Shown in pieces: positions 60,899 to 64,000 of a DNA stretch of 64,000 nt. Position 1 is the stretch's first letter; the number at the start of each line of letters is the position of its first letter. Position numbers and translations under genes: made by a program. The DNA is taken from assembly GCA_905182985.1 (NCBI GenBank), contig CAJJDN010000147.1, positions 62,001 to 126,000 of the forward strand, read 5' to 3'. Origin of the DNA: Paramecium sonneborni (lineage: Eukaryota > Ciliophora > Oligohymenophorea > Peniculida > Parameciidae). The notes under the pieces are model-generated. The model ran no database searches and was not told the DNA's origin. It worked only from the letters and a program-made list of their open reading frames with translations.

Positions 60899-62014
60899 AA
60901 GCCTTTTAATGAAATCGATTCTTTTCTAAACTAAAAGTGCTCATCAATTAATTATAATAATGGTTGGATAAATGATAGTAATTAATGATTGGTTAGCTAT
61001 TATAAAACTTTTAAATTTTAATAAATTATAACAAATGAATCATTTCGAAAAAATAACTATACATATATTAAATTTGATTTTGGTTCTTGTAATTTGTAAA
61101 ATCATAAAAACATAATATTTTAATCCCTTAAATTATTTTTTGTTAGATTTTTATTAATGATACCAAAAAACTAACTAATAATTAAAAAAATAAAAAGATG
61201 TAAGTTATAATGAAGTGAAATTACAAATCAATGGATTGCCTATTTTGTAAATTAATAAGATTACCTTATTTTGATATATCTTGCTTAGAATAAAATGTGA
61301 AAGAATTATGATAAATAAATTAAGGATATTTCATATAACTTTTTAAATCCTCGTTGTTATATGTAATTTCATCATCTAATTGTTAAAATATATTAATTGA
61401 GTTTTCTTCTTTTCAAATGGAACACAAAGCTTTACATTATTTACAAAAAAAATATTAATTCTTTAAATAAAATTATATTGTTTAGAAATAAAATGAACAA
61501 TTATGTTTACGGATAGAATTGTAATGATATATTTTGAATATTTTTAGAGTAGATACTAATATAGCAATTGTTCTAAAAGATAGAGTAGTTGATGGTAGAA
61601 ATATAAAAATTAACTAATTTTTCTAATTAATTAATAATGAATCTATAAACTTAGGAAAATTAATACAATACACTTAAGAGATAATTTAATGATATATGGA
61701 GTTAATTAAGTGATAAATAAAAGATCTGGTTTAATTTAAAAAATAATACTTAACATTATACTTTATCAAATGAAGCATTTGTAATGTCTAATTTAATAAC
61801 TGATATAAAGAGTAGAGTATCAGAAATTTAATAATTTAACTCTTATTAATAGGATTATTGTAAATAGAAAAAATGTTAATTATGTTAAGAGAAAGATTAC
61901 ACAATAAGTAACCTAAAAGCATAAATATAAAAATAAGCAGAAATTTTATTAAAATTGCAATGTATAAATTATTAAATTAAATAATAGCTGATAGTGAAAT
62001 GACAAAACCTTAAT
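60899..62014. repeat. 1116-bp duplicated block, copy 2
   Basis: Second copy of 59782-60897. It runs on into unique sequence at 62015, which supplies the 3' end of the coiled-coil gene. Confidence 0.92.
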
Positions 62015-62145
62015 ATTAAAATTGTTTTGGAAATTATTAAAATTAAAGAATCCATACTGAAGGATTAACGAGATAAAGATTTGCATCTCAAAAACTTTTT
62101 TAAAGTAATTTAAGTACTGCAACAGCTTCTGGATCAAAATTTTGA
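61417..62145 (+). CDS. Coiled-coil protein, about 224 aa
   Basis: Introns of 27 nt (61521-61547) and 26 nt (61962-61987). From ATG 61417: MEHKALHYLQKKYQFFKQ, then IAIVLKDRVVDGRN. To reach the next exon frame (QTQENQYNTLKRQFNDIWSQ, NEAFVMSNLITDIKSRVSE) one base must be dropped from an A5 or T5 run near 61605-61622. The C-terminus is Ser/Gln-rich (HTEGLTRQRFASQKLFQSN). Without the correction a shorter intact frame starts at ATG 61637 (160 aa). A CQLCQEKD pair could be the relic of a zinc site. Function unknown. Confidence 0.55.
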
Positions 62146-62205
62146 TAATTTAATGATGTTTTCTAATAAAATTAATAAATAAATAGATCGATAAAATTTT
62201 TGAAT

Positions 62206-63785
62206 TCAATTTTTTTTAATACTCGATTTAGGAGATCTATCTTTAGTTATTTAAAGTTATAGATCTTTTTTTTAAGGTTTTTTTAATAAATCATGTTTTT
62301 CTTTATTTGACATTAAATTCATCATTTAAGAAGTTAATTAGATAAATTCTGATTTAACAATAGAATGTTTTCCTTATTACATTTCTTTTAATAATGGAGT
62401 AATTGCTTAAAGAACTTGAGGATCTAAATTTGAGGTATCAATTCTTAAGGAATCAATTTCTCCATCTTAATCAGAATCTAAGAGATCAAAAATATTTGAA
62501 AGTTTATTATAAATTGCTTATTGAGTTATTTTGTCAGATTGATGACTGGCTTTAACTTAAGATTAAAAAAGCGCTTAATCCATACTTGATGATAAAATTT
62601 AAGCTTTTTTATCTGACAAAGTTTTAGCATTGTTATAAAGAGAATCAAATAAATTTTCAGGGCGATATTCTGGAGGTCTTCCTGTTTTAGGTCTAAAACA
62701 CTCTGCAACTAATTGATGTTTATCTTTAGTAGATATTAAGAACTTCTATTATCTATCTTAAAAAGTTTATCCAGAAACTATTTATTCTGATAATTAATCT
62801 ATTTTTGGATGAAATGTATAATTCTCTGTAAAATATTCTTATCCTTTCTAATTCAATTTCATTTGACGAATATTATTAACTTAGTATAGTTATTCATAAT
62901 GAGGAATTGAAATTTAAGATGCCTTTTTCTTTTCTTCAATAATTGCTTAAGATCTAAGTAAATATAATATATTACTATTTATCAATTTATGGATGAAAAG
63001 AACATTATTATTATTACTCTTCAACTTTATTAAATAATGCTTATTCTTTCTTTTCAGAGATTACTTTAGCCAATTAATTTAAATAAAGACAAGTAGGTTC
63101 TGATGGTCTATTACCTATTTTCTATGACATTTGATTTATTTATGGTTTATAAGTACATTCAATCATTTATTAATATTATTTCTCCAATAATGCCATTTCA
63201 GCTTTAATTATAAATTCATCTTTTTTAGACATTCCTCTCTAATATAATAATTATCCATAATTTATATCTGATTCTTAACTATGAACAAATTAATTAGAAA
63301 TTTGTAATCGTTCAGAATCCTATCTTTACATCTTCATTTTTTTAATTTGAGCACTTTAATATAATCTTTCAAAAACATTTACACCTTTCTTCTCTTTAGG
63401 AGTCTATGGAGATTAAGTACTAATTTCTTTTATAATATTTTATTATGTTAATTTTTCTTGTTATTTTTCATAATTTATTTGGTCTTCTCTCTATTTTTAC
63501 AACTATACTCAAATTTACATTCATACATATTGGGTCATATTTTATTTCTCCTTTAAAGCAATAATTATGTTCTTCTTAATATTTTCAGTTAACAAAGGAA
63601 CTATTCGTTGATTTAATTTGTGTTAATTGCAAAAATTTATAGCCAACTGTTCTGGATCATCTTCTTCAAATACATCAATTCTTGCTGTATTTTTATCATC
63701 AATTTAAACTGTCATTACTAATAATTGACTACTCTTTTTTAATATCAAGAAAGATTACTTAATATTCAACAGAATTTTGGCTCAT
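62206..63785 (-). CDS. EF-hand protein with FxPxI repeats, 502 aa
   Basis: ATG 63785, TGA 62206, introns of 25 nt (63734-63758), 24 nt (63503-63526) and 22 nt (62954-62975). N-terminal residues ~10-60 look like a small folded domain (VFEEDDPEQLAINFCNQHKL). Three short repeats follow: CTYKPQINQ, CSFHPQIDK and YTFHPKIDQ, spaced through a Gln/Lys-rich helical region. A single EF-hand-like loop near residue 410 reads DLLDSDQDGEIDSLRI, with Asp/Asp/Glu at calcium positions. The tail is basic. Ciliate proteins of this layout are often cytoskeletal or ciliary; here that is inference. It converges on the preceding gene with 60 bp between stops. Confidence 0.8.
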
Positions 63786-64000
63786 TAATATATAATAAAC
63801 TAAATTAAATTAATAGGAACGTTAATAGATAAATACCCAATAAACAATGTTTTTCCATCAAACAATTATTTAAAAAAATAAAATGCATCTATTAAACAAT
63901 TCAGAAAAAAAGAGATTCAAAATAAACTCTGATATTATTTAATATTTTACATAAATCAAATTTATTAAAAAGAATCTTCAAATTAATAAAGAATATTTAA
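63786..64000. other. Upstream spacer
   Basis: AT-rich sequence upstream of the EF-hand gene's start; nothing further recognised before the window ends. Confidence 0.5.

Noticed and set aside
61949..62137. Minus-strand 62-residue ORF
   Set aside because: Antisense of the last exons of the plus-strand coiled-coil gene.
1..64000. Germline-limited sequences (IESs) interrupting genes
   Set aside because: All clean interruptions have GT...AG ends and intron-like length; no convincing TA-flanked insert was found in a conserved exon.
1..64000. tRNA, rRNA, CRISPR arrays, telomeric repeats, transposons
   Set aside because: I looked for tRNA T-arm motifs, CCCCAA/CCCAAA repeats, regular spacer arrays and transposase motifs and saw none that held up.

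Overview
The window looks like a piece of the somatic (macronuclear) genome of a ciliate, most likely a Paramecium species. The DNA is extremely AT-rich. TAA and TAG occur inside nearly every conserved reading frame at glutamine positions, and every gene ends in TGA (genetic code 6). Genes carry tiny GT...AG introns, mostly 19-35 nt. Intergenic distances are often under 100 bp. One gene encodes a trichocyst matrix protein of the Paramecium type. Standard-code ORFs are therefore mostly meaningless here; the gene models below were built by hand with TGA as the only stop and with introns placed so that conserved protein motifs stay in frame. Most spliced lengths were checked to be multiples of three.

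Layout. 1-4.8 kb: essentially gene-free, with a 552-N scaffold gap flanked by two identical 532-bp ends. 4.8-12 kb: an Ifi-6-16/ISG12-like protein with a polyglutamine tract, a degenerate eIF4E-family gene, and an RBR-type ubiquitin ligase whose 3' part is present three times around single-N joints (probably an assembly artefact). 12-26 kb: DHHC palmitoyltransferase, a divergent kinase-like gene, three Gln-rich or TPR-like genes, a broken Gln-rich gene, IFT57 and V-ATPase subunit H. 26-30 kb: mostly non-coding, with a damaged TPR gene in which one intron separates each repeat. 30-38 kb: coiled-coil genes, a NEK kinase, WDR12/Ytm1 and SF3B2. 38-45 kb: a proteasome alpha5 fragment, small genes, PP2C, a CAMK-like kinase, and an unusual DWNN + RING-like + YTH protein. 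45-54 kb: Myb protein, a mannose-6-phosphate-receptor-like membrane protein, a kinesin and the trichocyst matrix protein. 54-64 kb: PH-kinase, isoleucyl-tRNA synthetase, two small genes, a second N-flanked duplication, and an EF-hand protein.

There is no operon logic, as expected in a eukaryote. Themes are cilia (IFT57, kinesin, possibly the coiled-coil proteins), secretion and endomembrane (trichocyst protein, V-ATPase H, MRH receptor, DHHC), RNA processing (SF3B2, WDR12, DWNN-YTH) and signalling (four kinases, PP2C). Several otherwise good genes contain a single extra base in an A or T run, which points to systematic consensus errors or to recent decay. The most interesting observations are the DWNN-YTH fusion and a set of three small proteins sharing an N-terminal NRFxQxA motif.
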